A stretch of DNA of 64,000 nucleotides, taken from assembly GCF_020723905.1 (NCBI RefSeq), contig NZ_DYHZ01000004.1, positions 303,199 through 367,198 on the forward strand, written 5' to 3'. Of this stretch, positions 24,602 through 32,319 are shown one piece after another (within the stretch, counting starts at the first letter, position 1; each line of letters opens with the position of its first letter). Source of the stretch: Anaerolinea thermophila (GTDB taxonomy: Bacteria; Chloroflexota; Anaerolineae; Anaerolineales; Anaerolineaceae). Below the pieces are notes generated by a model, which saw nothing but the letters and a program-made list of their open reading frames with translations, ran no database searches and was not told the origin of the DNA. The position numbers were made by a program, and so were the translations under genes.

Positions 24602-26821
24602 ATGACTGTGCTGGAAACCCGTTTCGACCCGCAGGTGCATGGCTTTCTGTTCTTTGAAGAGGCGTTTGAGGAGGGGCTGGAACTCTCCCTGCCTTACGAG
24701 GGTAAATTAAGCCTCGGAAAACTGGTGCGCGGACTGGCGGCAGGGATGACCTTTGCCGCGCTGGACCGCTTTCACGCCGATGGCTTTTTCCCGCTGGATC
24801 GGGCGAGCGAGGCGGTGCGGGTGTGGCTTCAACACCGTCAGGCAGATGCCCTCCCCCCTCAAACTGTGCTGGACCTGCTTCAGTTGCGCCTGATGGAAGC
24901 GCCTGCCCGCCGTGCGGCGCTGTGGCGGCGCGCCACCGGCATGGTGCGGCGGAGCATTGCCCGCGGGGAACCGCTTGCTCTTGCCCTGGTGGGCGTTGAA
25001 ACCTGCGATTTTGGGGTGTTGAGAGCCTGCGAAAGCCTTGCCGAAAAAGAACTGCGCTGGTGGATCTATCTGCCCACCCTTCCGGGCCAGGAGATCCCTG
25101 TCCAGGTGCGCCTCACCCCCGATGGACTGGAATTCATCTCCAGCGAACACCGCTGGGAGGGCTTTCTGATGCTGCCGTACCATCCTCAACCGGTGCCGGC
25201 TTTCCTGCACTCCCGCGGAATGACCGGAGCGTCGGCTGAGCCTGTCGAAGCCGAACCTCTGCCCTCTGATACGCTCCGCGGACAACCGCTCGATATGGAT
25301 CGAGGGATGGAGATGGCGGCAATGGCGATGGCTGAGCCCGTCGAAGCCGAAGCGGTGGGAGCCGCTCCGGCGGAAGGCGCGCCTGCCGAGGTGCAGATTC
25401 GCCTGCGCTGGCCCGTGGACAGCCGCCGCATCAACCAGTACTTTGGCGAAAACCCCGCCACCTACAAACCCTTTGGCTTGCCCGGGCATGAGGGGCTGGA
25501 CCTGTATGCGCCGGATGGTGCCAACATCTATGCCGCTGCCGATGGGATGGTGGAAATGGCGGGGCATCCTTCAGGACATCCCTACGGCTTGCAGATTCGC
25601 CTGCGCCACGAGGTCAGCGGAAAGGTCTTCCGCACCATTTACGCGCATCTCTCCAAAGTTCTGGTACGCCAGAACGACGCCGTCAAAGCCGGAGATTTGA
25701 TTGCCCTGGCGGATAATACCGGCAATTCGTTTGGTTCGCACCTGCACCTGACGTTGAAAATCGAAGGCGCAAAGACGCCCGGCTATCCTGCTGAAATCGT
25801 AGATCCCCTGCCGTACCTGGAGCAGGTGCCGCCGCCTCCTTCTGCGCCTGTCGAGCCGCTCCCACCCGAAAGCGGCATCGAGGTGTTCACCACAGCCCCG
25901 CTCAACCTGCGCGAAGCCCCTCACACCACTGCCGGTATCCGTGCGGGCATCCCCGCGGGCGAGCGGCTGATGACGCTGGGCGACCCCGTTCAGATTCAGG
26001 ATCGCATTGGCAGAGAGGGACAGTGGCTTCAGGTACGCACGGCCGGGGGAACAGCCGGATGGGTGGCAGCGTGGTTCGTCCAGCGCGTGGATCAGACTTT
26101 ACCGCCCTCGGATGTGGTGGTCTATCCGGTGGGGGCGGTTAACCTGCGTGCTGGTCCCGGTACGGGGTTCGATGTGCTTGCCGCGCTTCAACCCACCGAT
26201 GCGCTCACCGTGCTGGGCAACAGCGATCTGGTGCGGGCGAAGATCGGCAGGCAGGGCGAGTGGCTTCAGGTGCAAACCGCTCAGGGGATGCGCGGTTTTG
26301 TGGCGGCATGGCTGGTGCACCTGACCGGGCAGTCGCCTGCCCCCTGCGGGGTGGTGGTGTATCCGGTGGGGGCGCTCAATGTGCGCGCCCGTCCGGCGCT
26401 GGATGCCAATGTGCTGGTGGTTGCCTCTCCCGGCGACGCGCTGGAAGTGCTGGGCGACCGTGTCGAAGCGCAGGCAAAAGTGGGTAAACAGGGTGAATGG
26501 CTGAATGTGCGCACGCCCCAGAAGTTTGTGGGTTATGTGGCGGCGTGGCTGGTGGCGGCGCAGAAACCCGCTTCTCCGGCTACCCCCGCAGAGACGCTTC
26601 TGCTCAAAGCCAGCGTGGACCTGAATTTGCGCGCGCAACCCACCCTCAACGCTCCGCGGGTGGGCGGAATCCGCACCGGTGAGACCTTCCGGGTGCTGGA
26701 AACCGACCTCACAGCGGCAGGCGCAAAGGTGGGCAAGACCGGTGAATGGATTTACGGCGAGAATCCGCAGGGGGTGCGGGGTTGGGCGGCGGCGTGGTTC
26801 CTCATCCCACGGGAACTGTAA
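24602..26821 (+). CDS. M23 peptidase-like protein with four SH3b domains and unknown N-terminal domain
   Basis: The 739-residue product has no visible signal peptide. Residues 1-200 form an unrecognised domain. A short linker near 210-250 contains two AEPVEAE copies encoded by a palindromic DNA repeat. The M23 domain spans about 280-395, with GHEGLDLYAPDG (His, Asp ligands) near 295 and SHLHLTLK (second HxH) near 379. Four SH3b units follow near 423-495, 510-580, 590-665 and 670-739. The likely role is binding and cutting peptidoglycan; how it leaves the cell is unclear. GGAGGTG precedes ATG 24602. Confidence 0.85.
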   Translation: MTVLETRFDPQVHGFLFFEEAFEEGLELSLPYEGKLSLGKLVRGLAAGMTFAALDRFHADGFFPLDRASEAVRVWLQHRQADALPPQTVLDLLQLRLMEAPARRAALWRRATGMVRRSIARGEPLALALVGVETCDFGVLRACESLAEKELRWWIYLPTLPGQEIPVQVRLTPDGLEFISSEHRWEGFLMLPYHPQPVPAFLHSRGMTGASAEPVEAEPLPSDTLRGQPLDMDRGMEMAAMAMAEPVEAEAVGAAPAEGAPAEVQIRLRWPVDSRRINQYFGENPATYKPFGLPGHEGLDLYAPDGANIYAAADGMVEMAGHPSGHPYGLQIRLRHEVSGKVFRTIYAHLSKVLVRQNDAVKAGDLIALADNTGNSFGSHLHLTLKIEGAKTPGYPAEIVDPLPYLEQVPPPPSAPVEPLPPESGIEVFTTAPLNLREAPHTTAGIRAGIPAGERLMTLGDPVQIQDRIGREGQWLQVRTAGGTAGWVAAWFVQRVDQTLPPSDVVVYPVGAVNLRAGPGTGFDVLAALQPTDALTVLGNSDLVRAKIGRQGEWLQVQTAQGMRGFVAAWLVHLTGQSPAPCGVVVYPVGALNVRARPALDANVLVVASPGDALEVLGDRVEAQAKVGKQGEWLNVRTPQKFVGYVAAWLVAAQKPASPATPAETLLLKASVDLNLRAQPTLNAPRVGGIRTGETFRVLETDLTAAGAKVGKTGEWIYGENPQGVRGWAAAWFLIPREL
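25234..25351 (+). repeat. Two copies of a REP-like palindromic 22-mer inside a coding region
   Basis: GGCTGAGCCTGTCGAAGCC at 25234 and GGCTGAGCCCGTCGAAGCC at 25330 differ at one base over 22 bp and sit 96 bp apart, in frame. The ends (GGCT/AGCC) are complementary. The unit resembles dispersed palindromic repeats of the TGAGC-x-TGTCGAAG type. Confidence 0.6.
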
Positions 26822-26825
26822 CCGG

Positions 26826-26856
26826 CTGGCAAAAGCGCCGGTATTTATGGTATATT
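26826..26856 (+). promoter_or_regulatory. Promoter of rnpB
   Basis: CTGGCA (26826-26831), a 19-bp spacer and TATATT (26851-26856). It predicts transcription starting at about 26863-26866, exactly where the RNase P RNA P1 helix begins. Confidence 0.6.
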
Positions 26857-26865
26857 CGAAGTGAC

Positions 26866-27240
26866 TCAGGTCGGTCGGGCGATCGCGGCTGTCGGTAACC
26901 GGCAGTCGAGGAAAGTCCGCACTCCACAGGGCACGGCGCCGGGTAACGCCCGGGGGACCGTAAGGTTCCGGATAGGGCCACAGAAACATACCGCCCGCCG
27001 CTGGAGGCGGGTAAGGGTGAAAAGGTGGTGTAAGAGACCACCGGCGCGGCAGTAATGTCGCGGCCAGGCAACCCCCGCCGGGAGCAAGGCCAAGCAGAGA
27101 CCGCCTCTCTTCGGAGAGTAAGGGCTGCCCGTCCAAGGGTCTCGGGTGGGCTGCATGAGCGGACGGGTGACCGTCCGCCTAGAGAGATGATCGCCGCCCT
27201 CTTTTTGGGGGTACAGAATGCGGCTTACAGACCGGCCTGA
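26866..27240 (+). ncRNA. rnpB: RNase P RNA (bacterial type A)
   Basis: This is the catalytic RNA that removes 5' leaders from pre-tRNAs. The 5' end TCAGGTCGGTC (26866-26876) pairs with the 3' end GACCGGCCTGA (27230-27240) to make P1. Universal conserved blocks are present: GAGGAAAGTCCGCACTCC near 26910, CACAGAAACATACCGCC near 26980, GGGTGAAAAGGTGGTGTAAG near 27016, and ACAGAATGCGGCTTACAGACC near 27213. The whole is 375 nt, normal for the class. The protein partner rnpA is not in the window. The limits come from P1 pairing and could shift by a few bases. Confidence 0.96.
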
Positions 27241-27250
27241 GGACTGTTTT

Positions 27251-27267
27251 GCGCATGCGGCGCTTTT
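27251..27267 (+). terminator. Weak hairpin after rnpB
   Basis: A 4-bp GCGC/GCGC stem with a 5-nt loop and TTTT follows the RNA gene by 10 bp. It is short for an intrinsic terminator. Confidence 0.3.
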
Positions 27268-27446
27268 CCCCCACTGGTATGCAGATGTGCAGAATTAAAC
27301 CCTGACCTGTTTTCCACTCTTTCACCAACGGGCACATATCCATTTCCGGGCAATCTGGCAAACGAATCGCTCGAAAGATAAACCATTTTTCTGTGTCAGC
27401 CCTGATATCCGGGGGGATGCTCGATTCGGTTCAGTTGAAGAATGAT
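27268..27446. other. A+T-richer spacer, nothing recognised
   Basis: No gene, RNA or repeat was seen. Base composition drops here toward that of the restriction-modification genes. Confidence 0.5.
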
Positions 27447-27455
27447 TGTTATAAT
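27447..27455 (+). promoter_or_regulatory. Extended -10 promoter of the restriction-modification unit
   Basis: TGTTATAAT is a perfect TATAAT with the TGn extension. No good -35 is visible, as is common for extended -10 promoters. The methyltransferase ATG is 65 bp downstream. Confidence 0.55.
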
Positions 27456-27520
27456 CAGGCTACAGGAAAAAAGATGAGGGGCATTTTTGCGTAAACTCCC
27501 TTCTGGATGGAGTGAATTGG

Positions 27521-28357
27521 ATGAGCACAAAACACACATTAATCATTGGTAGTTCCACTGCCATGCCCGAGATTGCAGACGAATCGGTTCATTTAGTGGT
27601 GACTTCTCCACCTTATTTCAATGCTCCTTTTGACTACAAGGGACTGTATAGCACGTACCAGCACTATCTGGAGATGTTGCGGAGCGTGGCGCAGGAGGCA
27701 TACCGGGTTCTGGCAAATGGTCGGATTTTTGTTCTGAACATTGATGATATGCTGGTGGACGGTGAGAAGTTTCCCATTGTTGCCGATGCCACCCGGATTT
27801 TTCTGGATGCGGGATTTCGTTACCGCGACCGCATCATCTGGAAAAAACCCGAAGGATATCTGCGCATCAGCCGAAGAAGCGGTGTTCTGCTCCAGAATCC
27901 GTACCCCATGTATTTTTATCCCGATAATCTGCTGGAAAGCATCATCATCTTCCAGAAAGGGCGTTTTGATTACAAATCTATTCCTCCAGAGATAAGGGAA
28001 GCCTCAAAAATCAACGTCAAAGAATTTCAAGAAAACAAATGGTACATGACACTCTGGGAGATGGTGAATGTGCTCCCCAATTCACCATTAGAGAAGGATA
28101 TTGCGGCATTCCCGGAGGAATTACCATATCGTTGTATCCAGTTATTTTCCTATGTAGGCGAAACAGTGCTGGACCCGTTTTGTGGGAGTGGCACGACCAT
28201 GAAAGTTGCCCGCCAGTTAGGACGCAACAGCATTGGGATTGAAATCAATGAATCTTTAATTCCTACCATTACCGCAAAGGTGGGCTTTGGCAACCAGCAT
28301 TCATTATTCAATGGCGAAGACACTTTTGAATGCCTGATTCGTCAGGAGGAATCATAG
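27521..28357 (+). CDS. Type II DNA methyltransferase (beta-class N4/N6)
   Basis: A 278-residue site-specific DNA aminomethyltransferase. TSPPY (motif IV, catalytic) lies at residues 28-32. DPFCGSGTTMKVA (motif I, S-adenosylmethionine binding) lies near 217-229. That order defines the beta class. The SPPY form is usual for N4-cytosine enzymes but occurs in N6-adenine ones too. The target site cannot be read from sequence. ATG 27521 is chosen because GGATGGAG lies at the right distance; a GTG nine bases upstream abuts it. Codon use is A+T-richer than neighbours, suggesting acquisition by transfer. The next gene is its likely restriction partner. Confidence 0.88.
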   Translation: MSTKHTLIIGSSTAMPEIADESVHLVVTSPPYFNAPFDYKGLYSTYQHYLEMLRSVAQEAYRVLANGRIFVLNIDDMLVDGEKFPIVADATRIFLDAGFRYRDRIIWKKPEGYLRISRRSGVLLQNPYPMYFYPDNLLESIIIFQKGRFDYKSIPPEIREASKINVKEFQENKWYMTLWEMVNVLPNSPLEKDIAAFPEELPYRCIQLFSYVGETVLDPFCGSGTTMKVARQLGRNSIGIEINESLIPTITAKVGFGNQHSLFNGEDTFECLIRQEES

Positions 28358-28359
28358 TC

Positions 28360-29418
28360 ATGCACATTCAGGCTGTAATTAAGGGCATTCAGTATGATCC
28401 GTTTTCAGGGAAGACATTAAACGAATACGGCATTGAAGATTTAGAGGAGGCTTTCCAAACGGACGCCTCCTTTCTTCTACGGTTTTCCGACCGCACTCAA
28501 CTGGCCGTCAGTTACTGGGTATCTCCCAAGCGGACCCGTTCTTATCCATTTGCGCGGGTGTATGATACCTATGGCTTTCAGGGAAAGAAAATTACCGTGA
28601 TTCCTGTGTACAAAGATGAAGGTTTTGACGGTGATCGGGATTTCCTGCAGTGGGATACTGTTTCGCTGATGAGTTTGCTGGGAGTGTATGTGATTCTGGG
28701 CTTCTACGTTCACGCAGAAAAAAGCCCCGATTATGCCCATAAAATTACCCATCAGCGATTTGACATGGATTTCATTCGGGAACAATTGAAAAATGTGCTG
28801 GCTTATCGTTCGGATGCCCTTCACTGGAATCTGGCTCAAACCGAGAATCTGGCGGACATTGGGCGACGGGCTTGCGAAGCGTATCGAAGCATCAGCGAGA
28901 AAACCGGCGTGCGCATGCACTCCTTTGAGTCTGTTGAGAGACGTATTTCCGTATTCCTGTCTGGAAGGGACTCCTTTATTTCCTTCTCTCGCCGGTTGGC
29001 TCAGAAGGCGCAGGATAGGGAATCCCGCACCAGTCAACCCAAAGAAAATCTCCAGGGAAAGAAAGCCAAAATCACCATTCGCAATTATCTGGGTGGAGCG
29101 TACTACTTCACCTGTGACGAAGTAGAAGTTCTGGATAATCGCCTTTTGCTCATTGAAGGGAAGCATAGCCGGGATGGGCATTTACCCTCACTGTCAGATA
29201 TCAAAGATGGCTTGCTGAAGATGATTCTGTACACCAATTTGGAAGAAGTGTATCTGGAAGGATTACAGTACGTTCCCCAACCGGTTTTGAAGTTGACCAC
29301 CGGACAACCTCTCCGGCATACGCCTCAAACTGCTCAAACCCTTAATGATTTGTTAAGAGAGGCCCAGGCGAACGGTTTTTGGGTTATGCTCAATGAAACC
29401 CTTTTAACGGAGAGATGA
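28360..29418 (+). CDS. Probable restriction endonuclease partner of the methyltransferase
   Basis: The 352-residue product is not one I recognise by name. Position argues for the restriction enzyme: its ATG follows the methyltransferase stop by 2 bp, with AGGAGG nine bases ahead. Near the C-terminus the segment VEVLDNRLLLIEGKHS places Asp259, Glu266 and Lys268 in a D-x6-ExK arrangement, the PD-(D/E)xK nuclease signature, on two predicted beta strands. The gene is A+T-rich like its partner (26 G/C among the 60 bases at 28081-28140 in the partner). It could instead be another nuclease-fold effector. The stop lies 3 bp before arsC. Confidence 0.6.
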   Translation: MHIQAVIKGIQYDPFSGKTLNEYGIEDLEEAFQTDASFLLRFSDRTQLAVSYWVSPKRTRSYPFARVYDTYGFQGKKITVIPVYKDEGFDGDRDFLQWDTVSLMSLLGVYVILGFYVHAEKSPDYAHKITHQRFDMDFIREQLKNVLAYRSDALHWNLAQTENLADIGRRACEAYRSISEKTGVRMHSFESVERRISVFLSGRDSFISFSRRLAQKAQDRESRTSQPKENLQGKKAKITIRNYLGGAYYFTCDEVEVLDNRLLLIEGKHSRDGHLPSLSDIKDGLLKMILYTNLEEVYLEGLQYVPQPVLKLTTGQPLRHTPQTAQTLNDLLREAQANGFWVMLNETLLTER

Positions 29419-29421
29419 AGG

Positions 29422-29838
29422 ATGAAAAAGCGTGTTCTGGTGTTGTGTACGGGCAATTCCTGCCGCTCGCAGATGGCGGAGGCACTGATTAACCACCATC
29501 TGGGTGATCGCTGGGAGGCTTTCAGCGCAGGCACTCAGCCCGCCGGCTATGTGCACCCGCTGGCGCTGAAAGCCCTTGCCGGGGTGGGGATTCATCACGA
29601 GGGCGTGTCCAAATCGGTGGATCAGTTCTACGGGCAGGACTTCGATGTGGTCATCACCGTGTGCGACGATGCCGCCGAAAACTGCCCCGTCTGGCTGGGC
29701 AGGGGCAGGCGGGTTCACATCGGTTTTCCCGACCCCGCTAAGGTGGAAGGCAGTGACGAAGAAAAGTGGCAGGCTTTTGTGCAGACCCGCGACGCCATCC
29801 GCGAGCGGGTATGCGGCTACCTTGCCGGGCTGGAGTGA
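29422..29838 (+). CDS. arsC: Arsenate reductase, thioredoxin-coupled low-molecular-weight phosphatase type
   Basis: The 138-residue product reduces arsenate to arsenite in the cytoplasm. The phosphatase-like loop CTGNSCRS begins at Cys9. The two further redox Cys of the thioredoxin-coupled class are present at 81 (TVCDDAAENC) and 88. The IGFPDPAKVEGSDEEKWQAF segment matches the family. No arsenite pump or ArsR regulator is nearby. Base composition returns to G+C-rich, so it belongs to the host backbone rather than the upstream restriction unit, although only 3 bp separate them. A terminator follows. Confidence 0.9.
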   Translation: MKKRVLVLCTGNSCRSQMAEALINHHLGDRWEAFSAGTQPAGYVHPLALKALAGVGIHHEGVSKSVDQFYGQDFDVVITVCDDAAENCPVWLGRGRRVHIGFPDPAKVEGSDEEKWQAFVQTRDAIRERVCGYLAGLE

Positions 29839-29863
29839 CGCGTTCCGCAGGCGCAGTTTCCTC

Positions 29864-29889
29864 AGGCTCCCCTTATGGGGAGCCTTTTT
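29864..29889 (+). terminator. Intrinsic terminator after arsC
   Basis: A perfect 9-bp stem (AGGCTCCCC with GGGGAGCCT), a 4-nt loop and a T run. Confidence 0.92.
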
Positions 29890-29939
29890 GGGGTAAAATT
29901 TGCTCCAGAATCAAACTGGAGAGAGGATTGCCCAACCCG

Positions 29940-30698
29940 ATGAACGCAAGCCATTCCCCCAAAGCCGCCCTGCGCGGAGAACCCTCTTACGTCTGGCGCG
30001 CCGGGCAGGAACGCCGCCTGAAAATGATGCTCGCCGCCGCAGGCGAGCGCATTTCCGGGAGGGTGCTGGTGGATGGCTGTGGGGTGGGCATGTACCTTGC
30101 CCGCTTTGTCCCGCTGGCACAGCAAGCCGTGGGGCTGGATATTGAGCACGAACGCACGGTGGAGGCGCATCAATCTGCGCCGCAGGTGGTGTGCGGGGCA
30201 GGCGAAGCCCTGCCTTTCCCTGCCAACCATTTCGATTTTCTGTTAAGCCACGAGGTGCTGGAGCACGTTCAGGACGACGCGCAAGCCATCCGGGAGATGG
30301 TGCGGGTGCTTAAACCCGGCGGACGTATTGCCCTCTTCTGCCCCAACCGCGGCTATCCTTTTGAGACGCACGGCATTTACTGGCGGGGGCGCTATCATTT
30401 CGGCAACATTCCGCTGGTGAACTACCTGCCGCGGCGCTGGCGCGACCGCCTTGCCCCACATGTGCGGGTGTACACCGCAGGCGATTTACAGCGTCTCTTT
30501 GCGGGTTTACCCGTGCGGGTGGTTCAGCGCAGCATCCTTTTTGGTGCCTATGACAACATCATTGCCCGCCTGCCCGCACTGGGAAAAGTCCTGCGGGCGG
30601 TCCTGCAGGCGCTGGAAACCACCCCCCTGCGCGTGCTGGGGCTTTCCCACTTCTGGGTGATTGAGAAAATCGCCGAAGGTTCGGAAATCGCCCGGTAA
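29940..30698 (+). CDS. Class I SAM-dependent methyltransferase
   Basis: The 252-residue product has a Rossmann methyltransferase fold: motif I VLVDGCGVGMYLARF near residues 42-56, LDIEHE (ribose-binding acidic end), a LSHEVLEHVQDD motif near 100, and LKPGGRIALFCPN. It falls in the Methyltransf_11 group, which acts on small molecules or lipids. The C-terminal part (YLPRRWRDRLAPHVRVYT) resembles members near glycan and lipid genes. No substrate is evident. ATG 29940 is used; an in-frame TTG at 29928 is possible because GGAGAG is closer to it. Confidence 0.85.
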   Translation: MNASHSPKAALRGEPSYVWRAGQERRLKMMLAAAGERISGRVLVDGCGVGMYLARFVPLAQQAVGLDIEHERTVEAHQSAPQVVCGAGEALPFPANHFDFLLSHEVLEHVQDDAQAIREMVRVLKPGGRIALFCPNRGYPFETHGIYWRGRYHFGNIPLVNYLPRRWRDRLAPHVRVYTAGDLQRLFAGLPVRVVQRSILFGAYDNIIARLPALGKVLRAVLQALETTPLRVLGLSHFWVIEKIAEGSEIAR

Positions 30699-30738
30699 AC
30701 CTGCTACAGACAGCCGGCAGGTTCGGCAGAGGTGCGGT

Positions 30739-31503
30739 TTAAGCCCTGCGCGCCACCACAATGCTGTTGCCGCTGGTTTGCGGGTCGAAGGGCGTCCCCC
30801 CTGCTTCCATGCTTCCGCAGGTCTGCACGCTGTCAAAACCGGACTGTAGCACTGCCTCCACCAGTTCTGCCATGCGCAGCGGACGGAGCAGGGTGGCGGT
30901 GACCCTCTGCTTCCAGCCCGTTTTTTCACGCGTCAGGGTGACCATGTTGAAGCGAATCAGTCCATCGGGCAGGAAGTCGTAAAAGCGCAGGTACAGCCAT
31001 TCGTTTCTGCCCCTGCGGGCGGATTGGGGTTCCATCCAGCGTTCGCCGCGCGCCAGGACAGCATCGAAGTTGCGGTTTTGCAGGATGAGTGTTCCACCCG
31101 GACGCAGGCAGGCAGCAAAATCCTCCAGCGCGCGGGTGAGATCTTGCGGGGTGAGCAGGTGCGGAAGGGAATTTCCCAGACAAATCACCCCATCGAAAGG
31201 CAGGTGAGGGGCAAAGGCGCGTGCCAGTTCGCCGAACCCCGCCGTTTCAAAGGGCAGTGCCAGGTCGGCGGCTTGCGCGTTTCGGCGGGCAAGGGCAATC
31301 ATCTCCGCACTGAGATCCGCTCCGGCGGTTGCATACCCGTTGCGGGCAAGCGCAATGGCATGCCAGCCGGTGCCGCAGGCGGCATCCAGCACCCTGCCGC
31401 GGGGCAGATGCCGGAGCAGAAAGGGCAGTTCCACCTTGAGGCGCTGTTCCCAGTTGACAAAGCGGTCGTAATCTTCGCTCAGGGTATCGTACATGTCGCT
31501 CAT
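30739..31503 (-). CDS. Class I SAM-dependent methyltransferase
   Basis: A 254-residue methyltransferase with VLDAACGTGWHAIALA (motif I) near residues 38-53, ADLSAEMIALARR, ICLGNSLPHL and LRPGGTLILQNRNFD. It is distinct from the convergent methyltransferase just upstream. The N-terminal MYDTLSEDYDRFVNWEQRL resembles stand-alone small-molecule methyltransferases. The substrate is unknown. The start is set at ATG 31503, with ATG 31494 as an alternative; no strong ribosome site is seen. Confidence 0.83.
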   Translation of the reverse strand: MSDMYDTLSEDYDRFVNWEQRLKVELPFLLRHLPRGRVLDAACGTGWHAIALARNGYATAGADLSAEMIALARRNAQAADLALPFETAGFGELARAFAPHLPFDGVICLGNSLPHLLTPQDLTRALEDFAACLRPGGTLILQNRNFDAVLARGERWMEPQSARRGRNEWLYLRFYDFLPDGLIRFNMVTLTREKTGWKQRVTATLLRPLRMAELVEAVLQSGFDSVQTCGSMEAGGTPFDPQTSGNSIVVARRA

Positions 31504-31674
31504 GGGCTGATTGTACTCTGCCGGATGGCATGAAACTTTGTGCTGGCGCAAGGTGAAAGGCATGGATATGCCCTTTTCCTGAACTGCCGCGTTCGCCGCG
31601 CGCATTGCCCCCTCAAACCTTTTACGAAACGGTAATTTGATGCATTCTTGAGATGTGCAGACCGGTTAATCCTG

Positions 31675-31680
31675 TATAAT
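31675..31680 (+). promoter_or_regulatory. -10 box of the NfeD-SPFH operon
   Basis: A perfect TATAAT lies 14 bp before the ATG at 31695. A TTGAGA lies upstream at 31648 but with a long 21-bp spacer. Confidence 0.45.
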
Positions 31681-31694
31681 GAAATCAGGAGGGC

Positions 31695-32315
31695 ATGATG
31701 ACCTTCGAATTTCTCTTAGATCCCAACATTGGCTTTGTTTTGTTGATTGGCGGGGTTGTGCTGGCGATACTGGCGCTGTTCATGCCGGGCACGGGCTTGC
31801 TGGAACTGGGTGCCCTGTTTGCCCTGGTTCTCGCCGGTTATACCCTCATCAACCTGCCCTTGAACACCTGGGCAATTGTCCTGTTCGTAATCGGGATCAT
31901 CTTCTTTGTGCTTGCGCTCATCTGGCGCGGCTCGCGGCGCGGGTTAATCACCCTGCTGATTTCCCTGACCCTGCTGGTGGTTGGCTCGATTTTTGCCTTC
32001 CGCAGTCCTCAGGGAGGGAGCGCCGTCAACCCCGTCCTTGCCGTGCTGGTCACCGGCGGCTCGGCAGGGTTGCTGTGGTTCATGGCGCGTAAGAGCATTG
32101 ACGCCGCCATTCAACGTCCCACGCACGATTATGACCGCCTGGTTGGCATGGTTGGTGAAGCCCGCACCGATATTCGCGGGCAGGGAGCCGTGTATGTGGG
32201 TGGCGAGGAGTGGACTGCCACCTGTTCGGTGTACGTTCCCGCCGGAACGCCCGTGCGCGTTCTGCGTCGGAATGGACTTGTTCTGGAAGTAGAACCCATT
32301 AAGAAGGAGGAATAA
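31695..32315 (+). CDS. nfeD: NfeD-like membrane protein
   Basis: The 206-residue product has four to five membrane helices (about 8-130) and a C-terminal OB-fold domain: LVGMVGEARTDIRGQGAVYVGGEEWTA, ending VLRRNGLVLEVEP. The OB-fold is the NfeD signature. NfeD proteins pair with SPFH/stomatin-type proteins and organise membrane microdomains. Some longer relatives carry a protease domain, which this one lacks. The SPFH gene follows after 4 bp, the usual arrangement. AGGAGGG precedes ATG 31695. Confidence 0.9.
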   Translation: MMTFEFLLDPNIGFVLLIGGVVLAILALFMPGTGLLELGALFALVLAGYTLINLPLNTWAIVLFVIGIIFFVLALIWRGSRRGLITLLISLTLLVVGSIFAFRSPQGGSAVNPVLAVLVTGGSAGLLWFMARKSIDAAIQRPTHDYDRLVGMVGEARTDIRGQGAVYVGGEEWTATCSVYVPAGTPVRVLRRNGLVLEVEPIKKEE

Positions 32316-32319
32316 ATTT

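Noticed and set aside
28321-28362. An alternative start at ATG 28330 for the probable restriction enzyme, overlapping the methyltransferase
   Set aside because: AGGAGG is placed correctly for ATG 28360 and no site precedes 28330.
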